From HGM13233 sp964478515 (GTDB lineage: Bacteria; Bacillota; Clostridia; Oscillospirales; Ruminococcaceae): a stretch of DNA of 20,097 nt. Location of the stretch: positions 1 through 20,097 of the forward strand of contig CAYZIL010000031.1 of assembly GCA_964478515.1 (NCBI GenBank), read 5' to 3'. Under the pieces are notes generated by a model, which made no database searches, was not told the origin of the DNA, and saw only the letters and a list, made by a program, of their open reading frames with translations. Within the stretch, counting starts at the first letter, position 1. Every line of letters starts with the position of its first letter. The position numbers and the translations under genes were made by a program. Positions 7,367-15,056 of this stretch are shown here, one piece after another.

Positions 7367-8394
7367 GTGTAAATATCGTCTACTCGTCGTCCGACGCCTA
7401 TGCGCCCTGCACAGGTGTGTCCGTTTTTTCGCTGTTGAGCAACAACACCGACGTTGAAGAGCTGCGGGTTTATGTGCTCAGCAGCGGCATAAGTGAAAAG
7501 AACAAAGAGAAACTTCGCGCGACCGCGGCGGAGTTCGGCCGCAGTCTCAAAATTATTGAGGCGGCCGACGATTTTGAAAAAGCGGCCGCTTATTTCGATT
7601 TGCCGCCCTGCCGCGGCTCATACAGCACCTATTCGCGCATTTTGATGGACACCTGGCTTTCGTCTTTGGAGCGCGTAATGGTCATAGACGCCGACACGCT
7701 GGTGACAGGTTCCATACGCGCCGCTTACGAAACCGACATGACTGACAAAGTCTTTGCCGCCGTGCCGGAGCTGGCCGTCTATTCGTGCGGCTCGACAATA
7801 GAAGACCCGCAGCTGATTGCCGCGCAGCGCGTTTATTACAACTTCGGCATAGTGGTCGTAAACATGGCGGTTTGGCGGCAAAAAAAGATAAAAGAGAAGC
7901 TGAAAAAAGAATTGGGCGAGTATAAGGGCGAAATCCGCGTCGCCGACCAATCCATCGGCAACCGTTTTCTCGGCGACTGCATTGCGCCGCTGCCTTTTCG
8001 CTATAACTATTATTCGCCGCTGCACGGCACCTCATACGCGGCGCTCACGCGTCTTTTTGCGCGGCCGGACCTGCTCAGTGAACAGACTTTGACTCAAGAG
8101 CGCGCCGAAGCGGCGATACTGCACTTTTACGGCCATCCCTTTGAGCGCCCCTGGTACGCGCACAGTGCGTCGCCGTACAGTGCTCTTTACCTGCAATACC
8201 GCCGCCGCTCGCAGTGGGCAAACGAGCCGCTGCAGCGCTGGCCGAAAAGCATTAATTTTGTTTTTGCGGTCTACGACAGAATAAGTTATTTAATGCTGCG
8301 AGCGCACATGTACAATACGGCGCTGCTGTTTAGGTACCGGCTGGGACAGCGTGTCAAAGCCAGAACCGGCCAAAGCAGACAGCAGACGAACTAA
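7363..8394 (+). CDS. Family 8 glycosyltransferase (GT8, lipopolysaccharide-type)
   Basis: 343 residues, cytoplasmic, no membrane segment seen. GT8 retaining transferases move galactose or glucose from UDP-sugars onto glycan acceptors. Expected landmarks are present: IVYSSSDAYA at the N-terminus for nucleotide binding, the metal-binding DxD as D109-A-D111, YYNFGIVVVNM at about 157-167, DQ at 194-195 followed by N199, and HFYG...RPW at 253-263. It overlaps the upstream gene by 4 bases. Its stop codon lies inside the AAAGGAGG ribosome site of rfbF, so it is firmly part of the operon. Donor and acceptor are not shown by sequence; the adjacent CDP-sugar genes suggest work on the same surface glycan. 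Confidence 0.9.
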   Translation: MSVNIVYSSSDAYAPCTGVSVFSLLSNNTDVEELRVYVLSSGISEKNKEKLRATAAEFGRSLKIIEAADDFEKAAAYFDLPPCRGSYSTYSRILMDTWLSSLERVMVIDADTLVTGSIRAAYETDMTDKVFAAVPELAVYSCGSTIEDPQLIAAQRVYYNFGIVVVNMAVWRQKKIKEKLKKELGEYKGEIRVADQSIGNRFLGDCIAPLPFRYNYYSPLHGTSYAALTRLFARPDLLSEQTLTQERAEAAILHFYGHPFERPWYAHSASPYSALYLQYRRRSQWANEPLQRWPKSINFVFAVYDRISYLMLRAHMYNTALLFRYRLGQRVKARTGQSRQQTN

Positions 8395-8408
8395 AGGAGG
8401 AGCAAACA

Positions 8409-9182
8409 GTGAAAGTTGTCATTTTAGCGGGCGGGTACGGCACGCGCATTGGTGAACAGACACAGCTTCGCCCCAAACCTATGATAGAAATAGGAGATAT
8501 GCCCATTCTGTGGCATATTATGAAGTACTACTCGTCCTACGGACTGAACGACTTCGTCATCTGCTGCGGATATAAACAGCAGGTAATAAAAGAGTTTTTT
8601 GCCAATTACTACTTGCACCGCAGCGACGTAACTTTTGATTTTTCTCAAAAAAACGGCATAACCGTGCACAATAATGTGGCCGAGCCCTGGCGCGTGACAG
8701 TTGTCGACACCGGGCTTGACACAATGACCGGCGGCCGGGTCAAGCGCATTCAGCCCTACGTCGGCGACGAGCCTTTTATGCTCACCTACGGCGACGGTGT
8801 CAGCGACGTCGACCTTAACGCGCTGCTTGAATGCCACAGCCGCAGCGCTCAGTGGGTGACTATGACCGCCTACCAGCCCAACAACCGTTTCGGGGTGCTG
8901 AGTATAGACGAGAACGACTCTATAACCGATTTTCGCGAAAAGCGCCAGCAGGACGGGGACTGGATAAACGCCGGCTTTATGGTAATGCAGCCGCAGATAT
9001 TTGACTATATCCGCAGCGACGCCGAGGTGCTGGAGCGCTATCCGCTTGAAACAATAGCGCACAAAGGTCAACTAAATGCCTACAAACACAGCGGCTTTTG
9101 GCAGTGCATGGACACCATGCGCGACAAACAGCTGCTGGAAAAGCTGTGGAGTTCGAGCGAGGCGCCCTGGAAGCGCTGGTAA
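8409..9182 (+). CDS. rfbF: Glucose-1-phosphate cytidylyltransferase
   Basis: 257 residues, the family's usual size. It joins CTP and glucose-1-phosphate to give CDP-glucose, the entry step to CDP-deoxysugars. The N-terminus has the nucleotidyltransferase signature GGYGTRIGEQTQLRPKPM (residues 8-25). YGDGVSDVD carries the metal-binding aspartates, and GFWQCMDTMRDK near the C-terminus is typical of RfbF. The start is a GTG at 8409 with a full AAAGGAGG (8393-8400) 8 bases before it. rfbG follows after 24 bases. CTP could come from the CTP synthase encoded about 8 kb away, which is only a metabolic link. Confidence 0.95.
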   Translation: MKVVILAGGYGTRIGEQTQLRPKPMIEIGDMPILWHIMKYYSSYGLNDFVICCGYKQQVIKEFFANYYLHRSDVTFDFSQKNGITVHNNVAEPWRVTVVDTGLDTMTGGRVKRIQPYVGDEPFMLTYGDGVSDVDLNALLECHSRSAQWVTMTAYQPNNRFGVLSIDENDSITDFREKRQQDGDWINAGFMVMQPQIFDYIRSDAEVLERYPLETIAHKGQLNAYKHSGFWQCMDTMRDKQLLEKLWSSSEAPWKRW

Positions 9183-9206
9183 AACTAAAAAAAGAGGTGC
9201 GTCAGA

Positions 9207-10268
9207 GTGGACATGTGTTTTTACGCGGGACGGCGCGTTTTTGTTACCGGTCACACCGGCTTTAAAGGGGCGTGGCTGTGCCGCATGCTGGAACTGCTGG
9301 GGGCGCAGGTGACCGGCTACGCGCTGGCGCCGCCGACCGACCCGTCGCTTTTCGAGCTGGCCGGCATTGCCTGGGGGATGAACAGCATTACCGGCGACGT
9401 GCGCGAGCGCGACACTTTGCAAGCCGCGGTGCGCGCCGCGCAGCCCGAGGTGATAATTCACATGGCGGCGCAGCCGCTGGTGCGCGAGAGTTACCGCGAA
9501 CCCGCCTATACCTACGAGACGAACGTGATGGGCACGGTGAATATTCTGGAATGCGTGCGCGAATGTGAGAGTGTGCGCTCATTTTTGAATGTCACCACCG
9601 ACAAGGTGTATGAGAACCGCGAGTGGTGTTGGGGCTACCGCGAAAACGAGCCGCTGGACGGCTTTGACCCCTACTCAAACAGCAAATCCTGCTCGGAACT
9701 GGTGACGCACAGCTATGCGCGCAGCTTTTTTACAGACGGCCGCGTGGCGGTGTCCACGGCGCGGGCGGGCAACGTTATCGGCGGCGGTGATTTTGCCGCC
9801 GAGCGCATTGTGCCCGACTGCGTGCGCGCGGCGATAGCGGGCGAGGACATTATTGTGCGCAACCCGAACTCAACGCGACCCTACCAGCACGTTTTGGAGC
9901 CGCTCAACGCCTATTTGACGTTGGCCGGCGAACAATACGAACACAGCGAGCTTGCCGGCAGCTACAATGTCGGCCCGGACGAGGGCGACTGCTGCCGCAC
10001 CGGCAAGCTGGTCGACATGTTTGTCTCGCTGTGGGACGGCAAGACCCGCCGCGTCGACCGCAGCAGCGGCGGCCCGCACGAGGCAAATTATCTTAAGCTC
10101 GATTGCTCCAAGCTGAACAACACCTTCGGCTGGCGTCCCAAGTGGGACATTCGCACCGCTGTAGCAAAGACGGTGGAGTGGTCAAAAGTATATGCCGGCG
10201 GTGGCGACGTGCGCGCGTGCATGGACGATCAGATTGAGGAATTCGCGTTGGAGAGAAATGATGAGTAG
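9207..10268 (+). CDS. rfbG: CDP-glucose 4,6-dehydratase
   Basis: 353 residues, an extended SDR enzyme that turns CDP-glucose into CDP-4-keto-6-deoxyglucose using bound NAD. The NAD loop is GHTGFKG (15-21). TTDKVY (130-135) and YSNSK (156-160) carry the catalytic Thr/Asp/Lys and the Tyr-x-x-x-Lys pair. The EWCWGYRENEPLDGFDPYSNSK stretch is characteristic of RfbG rather than dTDP-glucose dehydratase. The GTG at 9207 is chosen because GAGG (9194-9197) is 9 bases away; the ATG at 9213 is less well placed. The 3' end overlaps the next gene by 8 bases. Confidence 0.95.
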   Translation: MDMCFYAGRRVFVTGHTGFKGAWLCRMLELLGAQVTGYALAPPTDPSLFELAGIAWGMNSITGDVRERDTLQAAVRAAQPEVIIHMAAQPLVRESYREPAYTYETNVMGTVNILECVRECESVRSFLNVTTDKVYENREWCWGYRENEPLDGFDPYSNSKSCSELVTHSYARSFFTDGRVAVSTARAGNVIGGGDFAAERIVPDCVRAAIAGEDIIVRNPNSTRPYQHVLEPLNAYLTLAGEQYEHSELAGSYNVGPDEGDCCRTGKLVDMFVSLWDGKTRRVDRSSGGPHEANYLKLDCSKLNNTFGWRPKWDIRTAVAKTVEWSKVYAGGGDVRACMDDQIEEFALERNDE

Positions 10269-11202
10269 ATTTATTGTCAGCGGCGCTTGCGGTTTTGTCG
10301 GCAGCCGGTTCGTAAAATATGCGCTGGAGCAGGGCGACGAGATAGTCGCGCTTGACCTTGCGGCCGAATGCCTGCCGCAGTTAAAAGATGACCGGCTAAC
10401 ATATATAAGTGCCGACATAGGCGACACCGAAAAATGGCAAAATGCCGTTCCGGCGGCGCAGTATAACGCTTTTGTCCACTTTGCCTGGGTCGGCTCGGCC
10501 GGCGCCGGGCGAACTGACTGCGAGCTGCAAACGCGCAATGCGCTCACTGCGGTTGCCTGCGTGCGCGCGGCACAGCAGTTGGGCTGCCGACGCTTCGTGT
10601 GCGCCGGCAGCATTATGGAGCGCGAGGTTGCGGCGGCAATAGCCGCGCAGGGCAGCAAGCCGGGTATGGGCTATGTCTACGGCGTCGGCAAACTGCTGGC
10701 GCACTGCCTTTGCAAGCCGGTGGCGGCCGAGTGCGGCATTGAGCTGGTCTGGCCGCTGATAACGAACGCCTATGGCGAGGGGGAGCGCTCGCCGCGCTTT
10801 ATTAACACGACTATCCGAAAAATAATTGCCGGCGAACCGCTGCAATTTACGGCGGCAACGCAGAATTACGATTTTATCCATGTGGACGACACTGCGCAGG
10901 CGTTTTACCTGATTACGACGCGCGGCAGGCCGTTTTGCGAGTATGTTATCGGCAGCGGCAAGGCGCGGCCGCTGCGCGAATTTATTCTTGAGCTGCAGCG
11001 CGAATTGGCGCCGCAGGCGACGCCCGTTTTCGGCGACGTGCCCTTTACCGGCACCGAACTGCCGCTGAGCGCTTTCGACACGTCAGACACGAGCCGCGAC
11101 ACCGGTTTTTGCCCACAGGTGTCTTTTGCGCAGGGAGTGCGGCGCACTATGGAGTGGATTCGTAACGACGACATTGCCCGGGCAAAGGGAGAGAATAAAT
11201 GA
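10261..11202 (+). CDS. NAD-dependent epimerase/dehydratase (SDR), likely CDP-4-keto-sugar reductase
   Basis: 313 residues. Rossmann motif G8-ACG-FVG14, catalytic S117 (AGSIME) and Y140-GVG-K144. The C-terminal substrate part has the DFIHVDDTAQA block found in many sugar-nucleotide epimerases and reductases. In related CDP-sugar clusters the SDR after rfbG is a 4-reductase or 4-epimerase (paratose, abequose or tyvelose synthases), so a final reductase is the best guess; 4-epimerase remains possible. The ATG at 10261 is chosen over 10258 because GGAG (10250-10253) is 7 rather than 4 bases away. Longer upstream extensions would lie inside rfbG out of frame. It ends in a 4-base overlap with the RmlC-type gene. 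Confidence 0.8.
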   Translation: MSRFIVSGACGFVGSRFVKYALEQGDEIVALDLAAECLPQLKDDRLTYISADIGDTEKWQNAVPAAQYNAFVHFAWVGSAGAGRTDCELQTRNALTAVACVRAAQQLGCRRFVCAGSIMEREVAAAIAAQGSKPGMGYVYGVGKLLAHCLCKPVAAECGIELVWPLITNAYGEGERSPRFINTTIRKIIAGEPLQFTAATQNYDFIHVDDTAQAFYLITTRGRPFCEYVIGSGKARPLREFILELQRELAPQATPVFGDVPFTGTELPLSAFDTSDTSRDTGFCPQVSFAQGVRRTMEWIRNDDIARAKGENK

Positions 11203-11768
11203 TTCAAAAATTTAATTTTGAACCCGCCGGTCTTGACGGCGCTTATGTAATTGACCCCTTCTTTGCCAGCGATGAGCGCGGCGGACTTATTAAGGACTAC
11301 AACATAGACACCTTTCGCGCCAACGGCATTGAGCATGAGCTCAAAGAGACATTTTATACTCTTTCGAAGCGCGGCGTTATTCGCGCAATTCACTTTCAGA
11401 CCGGCAAGCAGCAGCCAAAGCTGGTGCGCTGCGTGCAGGGGTGCGTTTACGACGTGATAGTCGACTTGCGCCCCGGCTCGGCGACGCTGGGCAAATGGGT
11501 GGGGTATGAACTTTCGGCACAGAACATGAAGTGCTTGTATGTGCCGCAGTTTTTCGGTCACGGCTATTTGGTGCTGGAGGACTCTATAGTCAGCTACAAG
11601 TGCGGCGAAGTGTTTTATGCCGCCGGCGACGCGGGAATCCGTTTTGACGACCCGGACATTGCGGTGGCGTGGCCTTACGAACGGGTGGGCGGTCGTGAAC
11701 AGCTGATAATTTCCGAAAAGGACCGCAATTTGCCGAGCTTTATGGAATATCTCGCCGCCGCCCAATGA
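11199..11768 (+). CDS. RmlC-type cupin epimerase acting on a CDP-4-keto-6-deoxy sugar
   Basis: 189 residues, full length for the dTDP-4-dehydrorhamnose 3,5-epimerase family. Conserved features are DERG (25-28), GVIRAIHFQ with the catalytic base H65, KLVR (74-77), VDLR (88-91), GKWVGYELS, VPQFFGHGY and the YK-x-x-E-x-x-Y block holding the catalytic-tyrosine region, so the enzyme looks active. No dTDP-sugar gene is present and the partners are CDP enzymes, so the substrate is inferred to be CDP-4-keto-6-deoxyglucose, by analogy with AscE-type 5-epimerases. Epimerisation at C3, C5 or both cannot be told apart. It is the last gene of the operon and overlaps its predecessor by ATGA. Confidence 0.85.
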   Translation: MIQKFNFEPAGLDGAYVIDPFFASDERGGLIKDYNIDTFRANGIEHELKETFYTLSKRGVIRAIHFQTGKQQPKLVRCVQGCVYDVIVDLRPGSATLGKWVGYELSAQNMKCLYVPQFFGHGYLVLEDSIVSYKCGEVFYAAGDAGIRFDDPDIAVAWPYERVGGREQLIISEKDRNLPSFMEYLAAAQ

Positions 11769-11834
11769 GCGCGGCACAAAGTGCCCTGCCGCTGCTTTTT
11801 GAGTAGCCGCAAAACCGGAGAATATACGAATATT

Positions 11835-11871
11835 GCGCCCTTGCCGCCGGGAACGTTCGCGGCAAGGGCGC
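11835..11871 (+). terminator. Candidate terminator hairpin of the glycan operon
   Basis: A 13-bp perfect stem, GCGCCCTTGCCGC (11835-11847) with its complement (11859-11871), starts 66 bases after the last stop. The 11-base loop contains the palindrome GAACGTTC. The downstream TTGTCGTTC is a poor T-run, so it may work together with the smaller hairpin at 11897-11918. Confidence 0.5.
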
Positions 11872-11973
11872 TTGTCGTTCGAAAAATGCGAGTCTAATAC
11901 CGCGCATAGAGCCGGTATCTTTTGGGCGGGCGCTTACGGTGTCGGCGCGCGACTGCCCGCAACGGCTTAACGC

Positions 11974-12001
11974 AATAAAAATCGGCGCCGTTTGGGCGCC
12001 G
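11974..12001 (-). terminator. Terminator of the ATC-hydrolase family gene
   Basis: The 7-bp stem CGGCGCC/GGCGCCG (11983-11989 / 11995-12001) has a 5-base loop. On the minus strand it is followed by ATTTTTATT (11982-11974). It lies about 80 bases past the stop at 12081. Confidence 0.7.
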
Positions 12002-12080
12002 GCGGTATTATGCTACGTTTAGACTTGCGCAGGCCGTGTCTTTAGTTCGCCGCTGCGATTATTGCCGGTTTCGGCGGCGC

Positions 12081-12587
12081 TCACTCACCGCTTTTGCGGC
12101 GCACGAAGCGCAGCTCGCAGATGTCGTCGCCGTTAGCTATTGTGCGAGGCAAATCCAGCTCACAGCCGTAGCTCGCGGCAATGGCGCGGTCCCCGCACAT
12201 TGCGCAATCGCACAGCGCGCTGAGCTGCTCGTCAGTGCAGTCCTGCTTTTGCCAGGCCTTGACCAGCGGGCAGTAGTGGAAGTCGATGTCGAGATGGTCA
12301 TCGTCGCAGCGGCGAATCTTCATTTCAAATACCCACTGCGCGAACTTGCCGAAAAGTGTGTGCCGCAAACCGCGCAGGCTGCGCGTGCCGCCCTTTTCGA
12401 CCAGCAGTTTGCCCTGGTAAGCGCCGCAGCGGCTTATTGCCGGCGGTGCAAAGACCGTGGGGTCGCTGCCTTTTTTCTGTGACTCGTCCCACAGCAGCCA
12501 AAGCCACAGCGCCCGGTGCTCAAGCTGTTCGCGAATGGCGACGATAAGAGGATTTTTTATGCGCGGTTCGTTGGTAACGTTGCTCAT
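12081..12587 (-). CDS. L-2-amino-thiazoline-4-carboxylic acid hydrolase family protein
   Basis: 168 residues. The family is named after an enzyme that opens the thiazoline ring of ATC on the way to cysteine; most Clostridia members are untested and their substrates are unknown. The family-type C-terminal half is clear: FHYCPLVKAWQK (103-114), a cysteine-rich helix with C126, C128 and C131, then GDRAI, LDLPRTIANGDDICELRF (144-161). The start is ATG 12587, because GGGAGGG (12596-12602) is 8 bases upstream. A longer in-frame start at 12686 would lie upstream of the ribosome site and promoter and is rejected. It is divergent from the alpha-galactosidase operon, with its own promoter at 12612-12640. 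Confidence 0.8.
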   Translation of the reverse strand: MSNVTNEPRIKNPLIVAIREQLEHRALWLWLLWDESQKKGSDPTVFAPPAISRCGAYQGKLLVEKGGTRSLRGLRHTLFGKFAQWVFEMKIRRCDDDHLDIDFHYCPLVKAWQKQDCTDEQLSALCDCAMCGDRAIAASYGCELDLPRTIANGDDICELRFVRRKSGE

Positions 12588-12611
12588 TTGTGAGGCCCTC
12601 CCTTTGTGCAG

Positions 12612-12640
12612 AGTATACAGTATTTGGCCGCGGCGCACAA
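12612..12640 (-). promoter_or_regulatory. Promoter of the ATC-hydrolase family gene
   Basis: On the minus strand TTGTGC (12640-12635), a 17-base spacer and TATACT (12617-12612). The start codon is at 12587, so the leader is very short, just enough for the ribosome site. Confidence 0.6.
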
Positions 12641-12657
12641 GTCTTGCGGCAGTGCGG

Positions 12658-12687
12658 TTGACGCGGCGACACAGCGAATAGTACAAT
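12658..12687 (+). promoter_or_regulatory. Promoter of the alpha-galactosidase operon
   Basis: TTGACG (12658-12663), an 18-base spacer and TACAAT (12682-12687). The ribosome site AAGGGGG (12702-12708) and ATG 12715 follow. No obvious operator or catabolite-response element was recognised, but the -35 region lies only 18 bases from the divergent promoter. Confidence 0.6.
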
Positions 12688-12714
12688 TATAATTAGTAAC
12701 CAAGGGGGCGCGCC

Positions 12715-15045
12715 ATGATAAGTTATTCGGACGGGGTCTTTCACCTTGCAGTAGCCGACACGAGCTATATATTTCGTCTCAGCCCGCAAGGGCAGCTTGA
12801 GCATATCTATTACGGCGGCAGCCGCGACGCCGGCGACGTCGACGCGCTGGTACGGCCGCGCGACATCCAGACCGGCAGCACCGTTGCATATGCCGGCGGC
12901 GACCCGGCATACAGCCTGGACACTATGTGTCTTGAGTGGAGTACGCCGGGGCGGGGCGACTACCGACTGCCGGCAGCGGAAATAAAAATGCCGGACGGCA
13001 GTTTTAACGCCGATTTTGTCTACTGCGGCCACGAAATAACCGACGGCGTCTGCTCGCCGCACACGCTGCCGGGCGCGGTCGCCGAAAAGGGCGCGCAGAC
13101 GCTGCGCGTTGATATGCGCGACGAGTCCAACGCTGTGGCGCTGGCACTGTACTATACCGTATTTTACGATTGCGGCGTTATGACCCGCCGCGCCGTGCTG
13201 ACGAACAGCGGCGCCGCGCCGCTCAATATCCGCCGGATAATGAGCATGTCTTTGGACATGCCCGCGCGTGAGTTTGAATTGGTGACGCTGGACGGCGGCT
13301 GGATAAAAGAGGCTAACGTCCACCGCCGCGCTCTGGCGCCGGGAATATATGTAAACAGTTCCGTTACCGGCAATTCCAGCAACCGCCACAACCCGGGCTT
13401 TATGCTGTGCGAGCGCGGCGCGAGCGAGGACAGCGGCGCGGTGTACGGCTTTAATTTAATATACAGCGGCAACCACTACGGCGCTTGCGAGCTGTCGCCG
13501 GACGATTTGCTGCGCGTGCAGTGCGGTATAAATCCGCTCGGCTTTGAGTGGGCGCTCGCTCCCGGCGAGAGCTTTGAGACGCCCGAGGCGGTGCTCGGTT
13601 GGAGCGGCAAGGGCTTCGGCGGTCTGAGCCGGAGTTTTGCCGACTTTGTCAACGAGCACATTGTTCGCGGCGACTGGAAGGGACGCGAGCGGCCGGTGCT
13701 GTTCAACAATTGGGAAGCCTGTTTTTTTAAGTTCACCCGCCGGCGGCTGCTGAAGCTTGCGCGGCGGGCGCACAAACTGGGAGCCGAGCTGTTCGTGCTG
13801 GACGACGGCTGGTTTGCCGGCCGCAACAGCGACACGGCGGGTCTCGGCGACTATGCGGTCGACCGCCGCAAACTGCCGTTCGGTCTCGGCGAGCTTGCCG
13901 GGCGGGTAAAGAAAATGGGCATGATGTTCGGACTGTGGTTCGAGCCGGAAATGGTCAACCCCGACAGCGAGCTATACCGCGCTCACCCGGAATGGGCGGT
14001 TACGACGCCCGGCAAAAAACCGTCACTGGGGCGCAACCAGCTGGTGCTCGACCTTTGCCGCGCCGAGGTGCGCGACTATATTGTCGAAAACGTCGGCAGG
14101 GTGCTGGACGAGGCCGGCGTCGATTATGTAAAATGGGACATGAACCGCCACATCAGCGACGCCTATTCTCCGGCGCTCGCCGAGCAGGGCGAGTTTTACC
14201 ACCGTTATGTTTTAGGACTCTACGAGGTGCTCGAGCGCATTTTCAGACCGCGACCGCAGATTTTGCTTGAGAGCTGCGCGTCGGGCGGCAACCGTTTCGA
14301 CTTAGGAATGCTGTGCTATTCGCCGCAGATTTGGACGTCGGACGACACCGACCCGAGCGAGCGACTGCGTATTCAGTCGGGAATATCGCATCTATACCCG
14401 CTGTCGGCAATGGGCGCGCACGTCTCGGCGGCGCCGCACCAGCAGACGCTGCGCGACACGCCGCTGAGCGACCGCTACAATGTCGCCTGCTTCGGGCTAC
14501 TGGGCTACGAGCTTGACCTGCGCTGGCTGACGCCGGTGGAAAAGAAGGAGATAAAGCGGCAGATAGACTTTTACAAACAGCACCGGCGCACCTTACAGTA
14601 CGGCGAGTTTTACAGAATAGACGCCGCGCGCGGCAACCGGGCGCACTGGCTGTGCGTCGCCGCCGACGGCAGCGAGGCCATAGCGGGCTTTTTCCAGACG
14701 CAGGCGCGCGCCGCCGACAGCGGTGATTATTTGCCGCTGCGCGGTCTTGAGCCAAAAGCGCGTTACAGCATAGAGACGGTGCCGTACCGGCTGTATATAC
14801 ACTCGTTCGGGGCGCTGGTAAAACATATTTTGCCCGTAGAGCTCGCGCCCGGCGGGACGGTGCTGCGCTTTGCCGACCGGCATTTTGCGCTTGACGGCGC
14901 AGTAATGCGCCGCGAGGCGAGTGGCAGGGCGCTGCTGGACGGACTGCCGCTGCCGCAGCAGTTTATCGGCACCGGTTACAATGAAAAAATACGGCTGCTG
15001 GGTGACAACGGCTCGGAGCTGTATCTAATTAAAAAAATAGGATAG
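12715..15045 (+). CDS. Alpha-galactosidase, glycoside hydrolase family 36
   Basis: 776 residues, slightly longer than typical bacterial GH36 enzymes (about 730-750). It hydrolyses terminal alpha-1,6-galactose from melibiose, raffinose and related oligosaccharides. The sequence shows an N-terminal beta-sandwich, then the catalytic barrel with FVLDDGWF (D363, D364), VKWDMNR with the predicted nucleophile D475, and ESCASGGNRFD then WTSDDTD with the predicted acid/base D543, followed by a C-terminal beta domain. No signal peptide is present, so it acts in the cytoplasm on imported sugar. ATG 12715 follows AAGGGGG. Its stop lies just before the GAGG ribosome site of the symporter gene, so the two form an operon. 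Gene symbols such as melA or agaA are avoided because naming is inconsistent for GH36. Confidence 0.95.
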   Translation: MISYSDGVFHLAVADTSYIFRLSPQGQLEHIYYGGSRDAGDVDALVRPRDIQTGSTVAYAGGDPAYSLDTMCLEWSTPGRGDYRLPAAEIKMPDGSFNADFVYCGHEITDGVCSPHTLPGAVAEKGAQTLRVDMRDESNAVALALYYTVFYDCGVMTRRAVLTNSGAAPLNIRRIMSMSLDMPAREFELVTLDGGWIKEANVHRRALAPGIYVNSSVTGNSSNRHNPGFMLCERGASEDSGAVYGFNLIYSGNHYGACELSPDDLLRVQCGINPLGFEWALAPGESFETPEAVLGWSGKGFGGLSRSFADFVNEHIVRGDWKGRERPVLFNNWEACFFKFTRRRLLKLARRAHKLGAELFVLDDGWFAGRNSDTAGLGDYAVDRRKLPFGLGELAGRVKKMGMMFGLWFEPEMVNPDSELYRAHPEWAVTTPGKKPSLGRNQLVLDLCRAEVRDYIVENVGRVLDEAGVDYVKWDMNRHISDAYSPALAEQGEFYHRYVLGLYEVLERIFRPRPQILLESCASGGNRFDLGMLCYSPQIWTSDDTDPSERLRIQSGISHLYPLSAMGAHVSAAPHQQTLRDTPLSDRYNVACFGLLGYELDLRWLTPVEKKEIKRQIDFYKQHRRTLQYGEFYRIDAARGNRAHWLCVAADGSEAIAGFFQTQARAADSGDYLPLRGLEPKARYSIETVPYRLYIHSFGALVKHILPVELAPGGTVLRFADRHFALDGAVMRREASGRALLDGLPLPQQFIGTGYNEKIRLLGDNGSELYLIKKIG

Positions 15046-15056
15046 AGGTAAGAGTA

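Larger units (their letters stand above)
11769..12080 (+). other. Convergent intergenic region with hairpins, no gene
   Basis: This region separates the plus-strand glycan operon from the minus-strand ATC-hydrolase gene. It contains a long GC hairpin (11835-11871), a smaller stem ATACCG/CGGTAT (11897-11902 / 11913-11918) followed by CTTTT, and a minus-strand terminator (11974-12001). No open reading frame with a ribosome site and no tRNA-like sequence was seen. Confidence 0.6.

Noticed and set aside
10192..10260. Longer N-terminus for the SDR gene
   Set aside because: The extension lies wholly inside rfbG, is unlike any SDR N-terminus, and the Rossmann strand starts right after the ATG at 10261.
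12588..12686. Longer N-terminus for the ATC-hydrolase family protein
   Set aside because: It would place the start upstream of the promoter and of the GGGAGGG ribosome site; the added residues are basic and unlike the family.
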